From: Xestospongia muta | Lineage: Eukaryota; Porifera; Demospongiae; Haplosclerida; Petrosiidae | Direction: 5' to 3' | Length of the DNA stretch: 64,000 nucleotides | NCBI GenBank assembly: GCA_963693285.1 | Contig: OY848920.1 | Coordinates: 8,158,954 to 8,222,953 of the forward strand | Shown here: piece after piece, positions 1 to 14,805 of the stretch | Numbering within the stretch: position 1 is the first letter of the stretch | How the letters are laid out: every line of letters starts with the position of its first letter | Translations under genes and position numbers: made by a program | Notes under the pieces: generated by a model | What the model was told of the DNA's origin: nothing | Databases searched by the model: none | Seen by the model: only the letters and a program-made list of their open reading frames with translations

Positions 1-482
1 CTACTTCTATCATTATCATTTTCGCAAAAGGTGATGATTAAAGCTGATATGCTTCGAATATCTCCGCCAAACCGACTACTTATAAAATTAAAAGTTTCTT
101 TTTCTTCTGGAGTATACTTCCCCTTTCTAAACAGGAACAGCACAATATTGATACCTTCACTTACATGCTGATTAACGTAAGACTTCACATTTTTCATGCT
201 TTTTTGGTTTGAAAGCTGATTAGTATCAAATAATCCCACAGTATCGACGACTTTAACCTTAAGACATACGTCTCCTAGGATCTTTACCTGAGCTTCTCCG
301 TGATCAATATCTCGGCTTGTGCTTTCAACAGAGCTACTAACATGGAATTTGTTAAGTCTAAGAATGCGATTACCAAGAGTCGATTTGCCCGTTCCTGTCT
401 TTCCTACCACAAGTATATTTCGATGTTTTACTTCTTCTGAGATCCACGCTTCGTCATTCAATGTATCAAGACTAGCAGCCAT
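1..482 (-). CDS. AIG1/GIMAP-type GTPase, 3' end outside window
   Basis: The reverse strand reads an open frame from an ATG at 482 to the window edge (about 160 residues), so the C-terminal part is missing. A P-loop GKTGTGKST lies near residues 27-35 (G1). A G3 motif DTVGLFD follows, and ITFCEND near the edge matches the THCE-like G4 of AIG1 GTPases. Together these identify an AIG1/GIMAP domain, a GTPase family tied in animals and plants to immune-cell survival and pathogen response. The start follows a short acidic leader, MAASLDTLNDEAW. No intron is needed in the visible part. The membrane anchor or coiled coil that often follows the G domain cannot be seen. The family call is firm; the physiological role is inferred. 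Confidence 0.85.
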   Translation of the reverse strand, partial: MAASLDTLNDEAWISEEVKHRNILVVGKTGTGKSTLGNRILRLNKFHVSSSVESTSRDIDHGEAQVKILGDVCLKVKVVDTVGLFDTNQLSNQKSMKNVKSYVNQHVSEGINIVLFLFRKGKYTPEEKETFNFISSRFGGDIRSISALIITFCENDNDRS

Positions 483-939
483 AATTGAAATTTTGTTTTG
501 TTGTTTGGATGTTACGCTGTAATTAAATGATCCACGCCTTAATTGGTCCCCTTAAACAATTTCAGGACGACATATGGTCCCCTGCTACAATACGTCTCGC
601 TCATCCATCTTTGGTCCCTGCTGCAAAATAAAAGTTATAATGATGCTTTAGTAGTTCAAACACGTAACTATGCTTATAACACATGCTTGAGCAGTTAAAG
701 TGGCCATGCCATGGCATATCTTGACACTTCAGTTACGTGTATCAGTTCCAGTTGTTGAAGATGGCTGTTGTTCTTGAAGATTCAGAAGTTACTTTGCTTG
801 TGCATTGTTTAGATATTCAAAAGATAAGGTATATCCAGATGACTAAAATAACAATGAAAAAAGAAGCATCAGGAAAAAGCAGAAGAGTTAGTTGTTTAAT
901 GCTTTATGTTTGATGTGTTTACAAATTAAAATAGTAACA
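483..939. other. Intergenic, no gene seen
   Basis: This is upstream sequence of the AIG1 gene. A small ATG-started exon-like stretch occurs at about 761-824 and is followed by a GT donor-like site, but nothing supports it as a gene. No RNA gene or recognisable promoter motif was seen. Confidence 0.4.
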
Positions 940-2240
940 GTGAGGATTTAGGGGGTGGGGATCAGTTTAATACATAATAAAGTATGCACTTCCTGCCGGA
1001 AAAATAGGCACTACCACAATTATTATAAATTTTATACTTATTTGCTATTATAAGTTTACGTGATTTAACTGAACGTGTGGTAAACGAGGTAAAGTCAGCC
1101 ATTTATAATACATTAATTCTGTTAGAGATGAGCTATTTAGATAATTTACTCTTTTTTAATTTAAGGAGACAAGTTGCTAAAGTGATAAAGAGAGGCTGGG
1201 TAATTCCAGAAATAATGTTAGTGTATAATATTATAATATACATAATGTACATGTAATTGGATTAGCAGCAAGCACGTTGTGGTACAAATCATAACAATAA
1301 TAATATTGATTTATTTCTAATCTTTAATATGTCCTCCTTAAATGACTTTAACTGCCTGTAGCTTCAACATGGATGAAACTAAACTTCTGCCATACTTGTA
1401 GAAAACTGACCAATGAAATTGCATAAAGATTGATTTCATTTTTATAAATATTATCAAATCTTGGTATAAACCTCCCAGGAATGTTAACAGTCACTAAACT
1501 TGTACACACTACATGGTAGAAGTTATAGCCTTATATCTGCATGTTCAATCAATTCAATAATAATAAATACACATCTCAGTATACTTTCTACTGACTTATT
1601 AAATCTCACACCTTTGGTGCTTGGTTCAATATATTCAGTAGAAACCTTTACCTCTATAACATTACATATGTTTTTTTCAAAGTGGATATAATGTGTATTC
1701 TTACTGCAATTGGTCCTTTGTATAGTTAATATTTATTTTTAAGGGGTGGGATCATTATCAGTGGGATCAATATCACAATATACAATAAAGTATTAAATTG
1801 CTGTCATACAAATAGTCTCTATATACTTTTTATTACTTCTGAGGAATAACGTTATGACTATATTAGGTATTCCAAGAAGTGTGAGGGGGAGAGATGGGCA
1901 GCTGTGACCCAAAACAAAAAAGAAGCTTAAATAGCTTACCCACAGCTTTGATAGCAGGAACCTACTATACCTCCTAAAATGACGAAGCAGCCACTGTGAC
2001 AACACCTGTCTACTTGTCACTAAAACAAATTTGTCTAACAAAATTCTAACGATATATTCCAAAGAAAAAGAATATTAGGTACGAGTCATTAAGCAGCATT
2101 GACAATAGCTTGAATGGTATTGACAAATAATCATACTTATAATATCTACATGCAATCTGCATGCCAATTTTTGTGCATCTTTAAAGATTGTAATACTTAT
2201 AATGATGGGGCTGGAAAAAATGGCTGCCAGCAGCTTATTA
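940..2240 (+). repeat. Intergenic repeat block, copy 1 (second copy at 30140-31900)
   Basis: Several landmarks recur in the same order at 30140-31900. They include a G-rich stretch before 'cttcctgccg', 'gctgggtaattc', a 'ggggtgggatcaatatcac'-like stretch, 'aaagtattaaattgctg', and the terminal 'aaaaatggctgcca'. The copies are diverged but collinear. Copy 2 carries a 456-bp insertion that is absent here, so this copy keeps the empty site near 1678-1690. No coding potential was recognised. The block ends just upstream of the germ cell-less gene, and copy 2 adjoins a germ cell-less relic, so both were part of an ancient duplication unit. Confidence 0.75.
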
Positions 2241-2413
2241 TCTAATGCATATTATACAAGTAATTGAAACTTTTTATAAAATTGTTAATATAGGAATTGT
2301 TATAAAGTATTCCTAGAAGTGTGTTTCTTTGAGGGGGAGAGACAGACAATTGTGACTGCATGAATAGATATCTCTTTCTCTCTCTCTCACACACACATAT
2401 ATACACATCACAG

Positions 2414-6005
<3,592 letters not shown>

Positions 6006-7926
6006 TGATTGTTATTTCCTTATCCATTATTTGTAATCAATACAGTACGTTGTACATGTATTATGAAATATACCTTAATATATTAGAAACACTGTCATAT
6101 TATTCCTACTTTGTATGCATCAGTATGACCATCATGCATTAATTAATGCACTAATATGCGTCACCTTAGTGCAAAATGACTCTAATAAGTAATATTGCTG
6201 ATGATTGATTGCCATGACAGTAAGATAGTCCAACTTGCATGTAGTAACAAGATTCAAAAGCTGTGGAGCCTATACTTGATAATAAGCCAGAGTCAATAGT
6301 ACCAATTCAATATTAAGTCAGTAAGTCCTTTGCCAGTGAGTAGATCTTTCTTAGCTATTAACATTACTGCTTTCAGTAATCAGGGGCTGTTCTTGCCAAT
6401 TTGCTTTCTCAATAGCTGGTCAACTAAGCACCCATATTACTACATCTAAGCACACACATGTAGCATTATTTGGGGTTGCACGTTCTCCTTCATGCAGACT
6501 ATATTTTATATGTACATGTGCATGTAGCTATAGCCTAATATTTAGGGTATTTTATCATCTTACTATAATGTATCCATCCATATATGGTCATAATATCACT
6601 TCACACTGCATATCCTGTTTCTAATTTTAGAAATTTCTTTGTCATTGTAGGGACAGTTCTTGTTAGTTCATGAGACAAAGCTACATTGAAGTTTGGCAAA
6701 AGGCTCTTTGTATAGCTGCATCATCTGCTATTATATTGGTAGTAGAAGAAAACCTTTTTGAAGTCCTGAAAAGGTATATATTTTGTATTCTGTAAATTGA
6801 TAGCTATTATTATGTATTAGTATACGTTTTACTGTTGTTGACTAATTGTAGTTTTCATTGCTTGCAATGAAAAGTATAATTGGTATATGATACCCTAGAA
6901 ATGGAATATTTTATTCTGGTTTGTCTCATGAAATATTTACCACTTTCAGAAACAATATAATTTATCCTGGATTTCATGCTATTATTATTAATCAAGTATT
7001 AATCCTTCACTTTGTTAGTAGTTTACTTTACAAACAGTCATTATGACATGGAAATGATGATATATACTTGATACAATCATAAGTATATAATAATATTTCA
7101 CTACAATATCAACTGTCAAAGTAATATTATTATTGATTTAAGTAATATATTGTTATACAAGTTGTATGTGCATGTACCAAATGTATTACGATACAAGAAA
7201 GTAAACATACACTGGTTTGGCTACTAATGTACTACTGTTTAGTGGATTAGTAATACATTTGCTACATGTAACATGTATAACCATATATTGGTTAAATCAA
7301 CCAATCAATTTTTATAGTGTAGAGTAAATGGCAAACAATTAATGTTTTGTGGTTTAATATGTACTGTCTACATCGCAAAGTTATAATTTTGATGATTAGT
7401 GTAATGACTTTTATGACTTGGAGATACCAGTAAGACATGCAAAACATATATAACAATTAATTATTATGTAATAAAGAAACAACTCACAAAAAATTAATGA
7501 CCCATGCAATCTTATTGCTTTTCCACTGTCGTATTGTACACAACATCTGTTACATTCTACTGTTGACATAATCACTACAAGTGGCAGTAATAATTATCAA
7601 TTATTACTATACATTTAATCCAATATAGTAATGTTTTGACCAACTGGTCATACAGTAGTATTAGAAGGTTTCAGTTATATTGATTTGTAAAGATATATCA
7701 CTTGCTTACTGTCCATTATAAAGCTATGAACATGGACTGGAGAACCCTACTCACAGAATAATTCCACAAAGACTCAGATGTATTACGATGTTTACATATG
7801 AAATTCATTACACTTTCAAAGCATATAAACTAAATAACATGCCAGAATTGTAGCTAAAATGTCCAGTATTTGCCTAACTATCTGCACAACTCAATATTTA
7901 TACATATTCAGAGTATTCTTCAGCCC
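6006..7926. other. Intergenic region; contains block shared with the gene C upstream region
   Basis: No gene was recognised. The stretch from about 6240 to 7020 is collinear with 22620-23560. Shared landmarks are 'aagtcagtaag', 'tcttagctattaacat', 'cctgtttctaattttagaaat' and 'ggctctttgtatagct'. A further part (about 7530-7650) resembles 16090-16210 upstream of gene B, with 'caataataattatcaatt' and 'taatgttttgac' in common. These are upstream blocks carried along with the tandem gene duplications. Confidence 0.7.
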
Positions 7927-8534
7927 TTCCTTAAGCTTCTATATACAGTCATGTTTAGTTCCTTAAGCTTCCATATACAGTCATATTTAGTTCCTTAAGC
8001 TTCCATATACAGTCATATTTAGTTCCTTAAGCTTCCATATACAGTCATATTTAGTTCCTTAAGCTTCCATATACAGTCATATTTGGTTCCTTAAGCTTCT
8101 ATATACAGTCATATTTGGTTCCTTAAGCTTCTATATACAGTCATGTTTAGTTCCTTAAGCTTCCATATACAGTCATGTTTGGTTCCTTAAGCTTCTATAT
8201 ACAGTCATGTTTAGTTCCTTAAGCTTCCATATACAGTCATGTTTAGTTCCTTAAGCTTCTATATACAGTCATATTTAGTTCCTTAAGCTTCCATATACAG
8301 TCATATTTAGTTCCTTAAGCTTCCATATACAGTCATATTTAGTTCCTTAAGCTTCTATATACAGTCATGTTTAGTTCCTTAGGCTTCTATATACAGTCAT
8401 ATTTAGTTCCTTAAGCTTCTATATACAGTCATGTTTAGTTCCTTAAGCTTCCATATACAGTCATGTTTAGTTCCTTAAGCTTCTATATACAGTCATGTTT
8501 AGTTCCTTAAGCTTCTATATACAGTCACATTTAG
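7927..8534 (+). repeat. 32-bp satellite, 19 units
   Basis: The array is head-to-tail with a 32-base unit (consensus starts TTCCTTAAGCTTCTATATAC). The span of 608 bases equals exactly 19 units. Variation is confined to a few positions (C/T after AAGCTT, A/G before TTTAG, A/G after TTT). Every unit but one carries AAGCTT. It ends 352 bases before the start codon of gene A. No spacers are present, so this is not a CRISPR array. Confidence 0.95.
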
Positions 8535-8885
8535 TTGTAATACTGAGTAGACATGTAATCAAGTAAACAGCTAGATACATAATATAGTTCACTTTATTGT
8601 TAACTTAGCCTCAAATACTTCAGTTTGCATGCATATAAACTAATAGGCCATTTTACACTGACATCTCACATATGTAATGTCTGGATATTTAACCATGGAT
8701 TAGGCTAGGAGGGGCAATTAACCACTACTTCCTTATGTTATATAAATGGTAATCAAATGATGAACTAATAGTGACCAACTATGATGAATAGAGCAATTAT
8801 CATATGACCATGGTATGCCTTGTACAATAACAACACAAATTTCCCTATAAAAAATAAAATGGAATTAATTGTACCTCGTTTAGAC

Positions 8886-11800
8886 ATGTCAAAAGATACA
8901 GTAACTATAACTATAGAAGAATTTCTTCGGCACAAAGGAATTGATGTGACTGAGAAGCTAATGAAGACTCTACGGGAGTTAGGAGTGAAAGATATTTCAC
9001 ATTTAAGTCTTTTTGAAGAGAAAGACTTTAGAGAAGCTGGTAAGTTTTTAAATAATTTATTATAGACTTAACTAACTTTAAATATAGGTCTCAATGCTGT
9101 TGAAAGCAAACTGTTGATACGTGCCAGCTATTCAGAACAGCTCCCTTTGCTACAAATGACTTCAATGGCAACATGCAATCCAACTCTTATGACTCCTCTT
9201 CCATTGCAACATCATTATGGACAACCACTTGAGCCATCTATCAAATCAAAGCCTTCCTTTAAAGTTGGATATATTCTGTGTCGGGATCTATTTACACAAA
9301 CTCAAGAGGTGTCTTATGTTGCTGTTAATCCAGAACAAGATTCAATGGAGTTCCTCATAAAACAGATTTGTGAAATTCATTCAATCAATGAAGGAATGCT
9401 GACCTTAGAATTGTTTAGTCGGAAAGGCTATGCATTAAATGTCAACATCTACACAATGAAATGTAAGTTGTACTAGTACTAGTGATGATTAACATGATAT
9501 CTACTTTAATTATTTACAGTGACTTTGGATCAATGGCGAATCCATAATGATGATACTTTTTATGCCTTTGTACGTCGGAAAGAACAGTCTGCCTGGACAT
9601 ATGATGAGTTAAAAGAAAGTGATCTTCTTGACCCAAAGAAAGGTATATCCATATTTAACATTCATTTTCAGATGAAAATTGCACTAGGTAAACAGACTTT
9701 AAAAATCATCAGTGAAGTATTTGGCACTCTTACCATTAATGTGGACATACGTGGACTCAAAGTTGATACAGTTCTGAACAAAGTAGCACAATGTATCTGT
9801 GTACCACCACAATATCTTGAGTTGTACAAAAGGTAAAACATGTACGTACCACTCCTGTTTTTCATCAGTTTTTTACCCAAATCATTGTCACTTATAATGC
9901 TATGGTTTCAAACTATTGACATAATTAACAACAAATCTGATATTGTAGTGTAAGTGAACGTTGTTCTATCAATGATGAAGATATGAGCAATGTTTGTGAT
10001 GGTGATACACTAATTCTAAGACTGAAATCAGTCCACAACTTATTGAGCAATTATGGTAAACCAAGTTACATACCATATCATGAACAAACAGATAAGGGAC
10101 TGGCTAAATTCTATTCAATTTTGCGCTATCTGGTGAGTAAGTTAAGTAAATTATATCTGAAATTATCAAATTTTATCAGGCAATTGGGACAAATTTTGAC
10201 CATCGTGCCATTGTTGGTGCTGTAATAAAGTTGACAGAATGTCCACCTTTGGCCACAGCACTGCATTTGTTATTTCATAATCACACTATTTCTCACATTT
10301 CATATTTGGTTAGATTAATAATACATTATTAATATTTAATATAATTTTTGAAAATTCAGACTGCTCTTGTTGAAGGTTTTTATTTTCTATCACGTGCTGT
10401 TCTAGAGTATTTCTGTGACAATGGTAAATTCATTTATAATATGTGTTTATTATTGGTCATATATAATTTACAGTGAAACTTGATCAAACATTCGAGTTTA
10501 GTGACTATATATTTGGACGGATAATTCAAATTTCAAATGTAAGTCCATTATTTGGGTATTATTGAATATTGTGTGACATTGTCTATACAGACAACAAGGA
10601 GTGATGAATTCATCAATTTTAAAACAATTCGTTTAACTTGCCCTATTACCACTCAAAAAATTCTTCAACCAGTTTGTGTACAAAATCAATTTTTCTATGA
10701 GTATATTGCAGCAAAAGAAGTGATTACAAGTTAACCAATTTTAACACTTGATAACAATTATAAACATGTATTCTACAGATAAAGAAGCATTACCTGAATG
10801 TGATAATGAAGATGACATTGATGAAGAAGACTTAGTTCCTAATGACCAAATGGAACATTATCTTATTGCTTTTGCATTCAGCCCTGCTACGGAAGTACAT
10901 TTTCTTGAACCTAAACACTGTTCAAAACTGTATGTTTTAATGATATAAAAATGTAGTTGACTATATTTATGACAATAACTGTATTTTGTATTATTTGCCT
11001 TTTAAAGGGAAATTCCCCAAATATTCATTACATGGGAATGGAAAGAATTAAAAGAGAGTGTATCATTGTTAAAGGTAAAGTCACCTGATACTGAAAATTT
11101 AGGAAGTCTTGTGAAATCACTGACTTACATTAGTGAAGGTATAGTAAGGTAACATTATGGTAAAACAAGTTTATGACTTTTCCACGTCAAGTTGTTGTTG
11201 TTACTTCCATTAACAAAAGCAGTAATTTATTAGTAGTTGTATATAACTCGCTCACTTGCAAAGATGAAAATTATACTCGTGACCAAATGAAGGGTTTTAT
11301 ATGGTATGTTTTGTTATGTATTAGTCCCACCCTAATTATATATATGGCAAATTAAAAGCTCTGATGAAAACATTTCCCATAACATTGCTGACTTTCTACA
11401 TGCAAAAGCAAAAGTTATGCTTCTTGATCAATCATTGACATTGCCAAGGTGATTTTCCTTATCTCATCATAATACATGATTACATTATCATCAAATATAG
11501 TGTTGTTCTACAGACAAAAGATACCTATGAGATTACTAAGGAACCTAAAGAAGCAATTATGGTATGATATTAAGGTGTTAAGTGTTAAGATTTATTTTTT
11601 TACAGGTTCTTCTAGACGCAAGTTCATCAATGAGTAGTCCCATCTTCAATGATCATTATGATATAGAGTTCATTGTCTGTCTTATATTGTATCTTTTATA
11701 GAGATCCTAAATACAAGAAAATAACAGCTGCTTGTAACTTCTTTGCTGCTTTTGCTACTCGAACAGAAGCATATGAGTTTGATCATGTAATTGGTGCTAT

Positions 11801-13657
11801 CTGTTTTAGTACTGAAATCAAGGAGGTATTACCTCTTTGTGAAAATTGGTTGAAATTTAAGGTAAAAGAGGCAACTATTTTATCAACATTTATTAAAATG
11901 ATATCTTCATCAGTCCATCCTTGACAGCAGTAATGTCAAAGTGTTTGGTGAAACAGCTTTATATGATGCACTGAAGAAAGCAGCTGAGGTGTTGTCTGAA
12001 TTTGGTTTAAAATATCCTCAATGTCAGAAGTAAATTTTAGACTATATTATTCAAATTGTGTATGGATTTGTGATAGGAGAATATTATGTCTAACTGATGG
12101 TGATGACAACAAATCAAAAACAACTGCTTTTGAAGTTGCCACTCTACTTCGAGTAATTCATGGTCTAATATGTGCTATAATTAATTCTTTCAATATTATA
12201 GTCAAAGGACATCATTGTTGATTCTGTCTTGATAACAGGACCAAAAGGAAATAATGCTCAAAAAGCAATATGTCATGCTACGGGTAAAAAGGGAACTCAT
12301 TGGTTGTTCATTTAGATCTACTTTAGGTGGTTGGTGTTTTCTACCTACAATTTGTAGTGAGGGAACAAGATTGTTTGAAATGGAAGTTCTTCTCTCAGTT
12401 GGGCATAGAAATAAAGTTACAAAGCCAAATGTCACTGCCCAAGTAATGCTATAAAGCACATTTTTTCATAAATGTTGTTCTTGTTAGGGTGATTTTAGAC
12501 GGCTGGAATCTGGTAGCTATAATTCTACTGATCCATATTCATTTAAAAGTATCTTTTTCATGGAACTTGATAAGACTACTACTTGCTCTGTTAAACGGTA
12601 ATGTCAATGTATTTTATAATTTACTTTTAGGTCAATTTTCTTAAGTATGGTGTTATTAGCTTCCTTTGTGAGTGGTGAACGATCCAGCTCTTCTAGTCAG
12701 AAACCACATGTTAAGCATATTTTACAAGAAATGAGAAAGTACCAAAAAAATCCTCATGAACATTTTGCAATATTTCCAAACGAAAGCAAGTGAGTCCTTC
12801 TTTTAAACTTATGGTGTGTATATCATTGTCATATGATTTAATAGCATTTGCCATTGGAAAATACTTTTGAGAGGTGATGAAAGCACACCCTATGGAGGTT
12901 TCTAATCAGATTTATGGTTTTAATAACTACACTTCCATGTAGGAATTTATCTACTTTTTGCCAAGTTTCCGGACAACTATCCATACAAACCTCCTGAAAT
13001 CAGATTTGTGACACCAGTCAGACAATAGTTTATAGTTTTTACATAATAAACATTCCTCCAACAGATCTATCATTGTAATATTAACTCTATAGGACGTATA
13101 TGTCATCCCATATTGGGAAGAAATTACATACCTAGCTTAACAATCAGAGAGATTTTTGACCAAATTTTTGGTCTTTTGATGGCACCTGAGCCTGATGATC
13201 CTTTGGATAGGTGATAATCAATTATAATAATTAACTTTATCAATGGTCATTATTTGCAGTGTATTGGCAGAAGAATTTCATACTGACAGAGATGAATACA
13301 TGAGGAAAGCAAGACAACTGGACAGAGAAAAAGCACATCAAATATCATGGGAAGAATATATGAAGGTGTAACATTCAAATACTAAATCTAATATTATCAT
13401 TTCAACAGGAACTAACTGAAGAAACTGCTGGTGTTGATGACAAGCTCAAGTGTCCTCTGACAGGGAAGCTCTTTGAAGATCCTGTCTCCACTCCATATGG
13501 CCACACTTATGAACGGCGTGCTCTACTTGAATATATGAAGCACAATGGGAACCTTGATCCAAAAACTAGAAAACCTCTTCGTCAAGACCAGCTAACATCC
13601 CAGCCAATTATTAAAGCCTTTGTTGAAGAGTTTCAAAAAGCCAATTTACTTAATTAA
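8886..13657 (+). CDS. Array gene A: SAM-like / Ubl-Ubl / vWA / E2 / U-box protein
   Basis: Twenty-seven exons join in phase to give 1138 residues. Domains by genomic position: SAM-like 8886-9150; first beta-grasp 9265-9620; second beta-grasp 9688-10040; helical region 10180-10538; half U-box-like motif LTCPIT...YEYIAA at 10591-10729; vWA 11606-12442 with MIDAS D645-A-S647-S-S649, T729 and D761; E2 fold about residues 902-1050 with NINSIGRIC (Cys985) and Asn977; U-box from about residue 1069 with CPLTGKLFEDPV and GHTYERRALLEY. The expected role is transfer of ubiquitin from its own E2 to a bound target, with the vWA and N-terminal domains as binding modules. This is inferred from the domains. 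ATG 8886 was chosen because genes B, D and E start at the aligned MS. One intron donor near 11655 is TT instead of GT; a cryptic donor at 11668 keeps the frame. Confidence 0.85.
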
Positions 13658-13959
13658 ATATTGATTTTGCGTGTGAACTTATAAACAATTAGTAGTTATT
13701 TCTTTGGTATTTAGTTTTGTAAGTGCTTACTATAAAGGTTTTTAGTGAATCATTATCATTTTAACAAAGGTATTATTGTCTAGTTTTTAAGTTAATACTT
13801 TCACATAGACAATACACACACACACACAAACATAGAAATATTAATAAAAACATAATTATAATAGATATGTACAGTTGATACCAACTACTATGAAAATGAA
13901 AGGCACTAAAGTGGGATGGTCAGCAATGTGGAGGGTTAGAAGGACCATGCATGTTGTAA
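13658..13959. other. Downstream region of gene A
   Basis: This is 3' flank of gene A. It holds an early partial match to the mobile-element end (TGAAAGGCACTAAAGTG near 13898) and a short CA run (13814-13827). No gene was seen. Confidence 0.4.
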
Positions 13960-14805
13960 TGAAAGGCACTAAAGTGCCGAACCTCGCTGTAGTTTCTAAG
14001 TTATTTATAAATTCTATGCCAGCTTAGGCCCAGCTATGATGTTGTTATTGCAAGAAAATTTATTAACATTCCAGAAGGTGTGGTTATAAAATGGTAAGCT
14101 TTGTCATTCTGTATATGCTCATTAATTGTTTCTTGATTTCTAGCTTTGCCATGTTTGTGAAGCAGTAACTGAGTAAGTGATAGTATCATTCAATTCCCAA
14201 GCAAGACTAAGTGCTAATTTCGTGATGAAAAGTTTCTCTGAGTCTTTATATGACCCTTTAAAATGTATCAATATTTCATATACAAAATTTATTGTAACTT
14301 GAAGATGAAACGTTCTTTGGAAACGTCCCATAGTACAAATATAAATCGATATATTATCTATTAGTAGCAGTCTTTTCAGTGCTTGGAGACGTTTCCTGAA
14401 TGCGTTACTTCGCTCCAAGTCCACAAAACATTTTCCAGAACTTTTCTAACGATTACTTCGACCAACGGCCTTCTGTCTTGTTGATTCGTATTCCTCTGAG
14501 ATCGTTTACAACATACTAAAAAATCTCCACGTTAAGTTTTTTTACTTTTCGAGAAACGGCACTTAACCTCCGCAGCCTGAAAATTCTTTTGCGAGTTTTA
14601 AGCTTCTGTTTTCCTTGACGATGTTCTTGATACTACTGTTGTAAAGTCCACATGTTTTTCTATCCGTTGCTAAACGTTGGTAGCTGCTAATGCTTCGGTT
14701 GCCAAGTTATAGCAGTTCAAAAAAAACAACTCTGGTAACAGGCACACACACACACACAAACAGACTACAGTACCCTCGCTATGCGCCCACGCACAGCGAG
14801 GTTAA
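13960..14805 (+). mobile_element. Non-autonomous element with TIR-like ends, copy 1 (long)
   Basis: The left end reads TGAAAGGCACTAAAGTGCC followed by GAACCTCGCTG. The right end reads CAGCGAGGTTAA, so the AACCTCGCTGT motif is inverted at the two ends. Just inside the right end lies a near-perfect hairpin (CTCGCTATGCG / CGCACAGCGAG, 14775-14800). The same sequence occurs in reverse orientation and shortened at 30886-31341. An internal minus-strand frame of 94 codons (14140-14424) has no recognisable domain. There is no transposase, so the element is non-autonomous. Its superfamily is not determined. Confidence 0.75.

Noticed and set aside
7927..8534. CRISPR-like repeat array
   Set aside because: The 32-bp units abut directly with no spacers, and the locus is animal.
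10591..10729. Functional SP-RING (SUMO ligase) domain
   Set aside because: The opening LTCPIT fits, but the Cys/His zinc ligands that should follow are absent, so only a degenerate U-box/RING-like relic is proposed.
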